Under the pieces are notes generated by a model. It saw only the letters and a list, made by a program, of their open reading frames with translations. It had not been told where the DNA came from and made no database searches. Of a stretch of DNA of 5,604 nt, positions 5,276 to 5,604 are shown one piece after another; positions within the stretch are counted from its first letter, which is position 1; each line of letters begins with the position of its first letter. The DNA is from Methanosarcinales archaeon. Its GTDB lineage: Archaea > Halobacteriota > Methanosarcinia > Methanosarcinales > Methanogasteraceae. A program made the position numbers and the translations under genes. Location: assembly GCA_012961645.1 (NCBI GenBank), contig DTYY01000250.1, positions 1 through 5,604 of the forward strand, in the 5' to 3' direction.

Positions 5276-5279
5276 ATGA
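5253..5279 (+). CDS. Possible eight-codon upstream ORF coupled to the B12-binding radical SAM gene
   Basis: ATG at 5253 opens MTISGNQL and stops at TGA 5277-5279, which overlaps the ATG of the next gene in an ATGA arrangement. AAAGGA (5243-5248) lies 4 nt upstream of this mini-ORF, while the downstream ATG has no ribosome binding site of its own. The arrangement would allow ribosomes finishing the leader peptide to re-initiate. If transcription starts near 5255 as the TATA-like element suggests, the mini-ORF would be cut off, so both readings cannot be right. An eight-codon frame can easily arise by chance. Confidence 0.15.
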   Translation: MTISGNQL

Positions 5280-5604
5280 AGATCACGATCATCTCCCCTG
5301 AAATCTATACATACGGCTCAATGGTGATCGGCGGAGTCCTTAGAGATGCGGGATTCGATGTAAAACTCACCAGAAGACTTAACGCTGATACAGACACAAT
5401 ATTACTAAGTTTATATTCGACACTTCATCTCCTTGATGACCGGATCAGGGACTTTGTATCTCAGAGCGACAAAACGATCTATGTCGGCGGTCCTGTCAGC
5501 GCGTATCCAGAGATCGTTCTCGGGGAACTGGACGTAGATGCCGTGATAATCGGGGAGGGTGAGGAATCAACGGTTGAATTGCTGAATAGTGGTATTTCAG
5601 AGGA
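5276..5604 (+). CDS. B12-binding-domain radical SAM protein, N-terminal part (3' truncated)
   Basis: The frame is open from the ATG at 5276 to the window edge (109 codons seen). It begins MKITIISPEIYTYGSMVIGG, a Rossmann-like first strand and helix. It continues with ILLSLYST (42-49), then YVGGPVSAYPE (69-79) and VDAVIIGEGEES (87-98). The GG-x-x-x-x-x-PE and GEGE segments are the standard signature of the cobalamin-binding-like N-terminal domain of class B radical SAM proteins. The DxHxxG lower-ligand motif is absent from this part, as in many members of the class. The N-terminal 'SPEIYTYG' recalls the archaeal MJ_0865-type B12/radical SAM family, but I am not certain of that. The catalytic CxxxCxxC domain would lie beyond the window. 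Its own start lacks a Shine-Dalgarno; a TATA-like element lies about 43 bp upstream. Confidence 0.75.
   Translation, partial: MKITIISPEIYTYGSMVIGGVLRDAGFDVKLTRRLNADTDTILLSLYSTLHLLDDRIRDFVSQSDKTIYVGGPVSAYPEIVLGELDVDAVIIGEGEESTVELLNSGISE

Overview
The window most resembles a methanogenic or anaerobic methane-oxidising euryarchaeon (Methanosarcinales / Methanomicrobia / ANME type). The evidence is a full-length proteasome-activating nucleotidase (PAN), transcription factor TFE, an archaeal MBF1 homologue, a DmrX-type iron-sulfur flavoprotein of tetrahydromethanopterin metabolism, and archaeal TATA-like promoter elements. Species-level assignment is not possible from the sequence alone.

Layout. 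Positions 1-202 are the 3' end of a YchF-type GTPase/ATPase (TGS domain). A 134-bp spacer leads into the DmrX-like flavoprotein (337-1098, +). It converges tail-to-tail, 2 bp between stop codons, with the minus-strand aMBF1 gene (1101-1529). aMBF1 and pan (1634-2866, +) diverge from a compact spacer. There the two candidate TATA boxes are the two arms of one perfect inverted repeat, so it reads as a symmetric bidirectional promoter. pan is followed after 64 bp by tfe (2931-3470, +), probably in the same transcript. A 169-bp spacer without a gene precedes a two-gene unit: a metallo-beta-lactamase-fold hydrolase of the COG1237 type (3640-4296) and a radical SAM protein with a C-terminal winged-helix-like tail (4289-5185). 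These overlap by 8 bp and look translationally coupled through an internal Shine-Dalgarno sequence and a TTG start. After a 90-bp spacer with a TATA-like element and an eight-codon upstream ORF, a B12-binding radical SAM protein begins (5276) and runs off the window.

How the genes fit together. The middle block (aMBF1, PAN, TFE) is information processing: a basal-transcription coactivator homologue, the proteasomal unfoldase and the TFE initiation factor. The outer blocks lean to cofactor chemistry. DmrX-like proteins make tetrahydromethanopterin from dihydromethanopterin. COG1237 MBL proteins include the methanopterin-pathway enzyme MJ0301. The two radical SAM proteins are of unassigned substrate. 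A shared methanopterin or methanogenesis-related role for the outer genes is inference. No RNA gene, CRISPR array, insertion sequence or phage gene was seen. The window looks like ordinary chromosomal core sequence. The more interesting signals are small: the symmetric promoter, the TTG starts with GAGGGTG-type ribosome binding sites, two ATGA-linked mini-ORFs, and the uncharacterised MBL/radical SAM pair.
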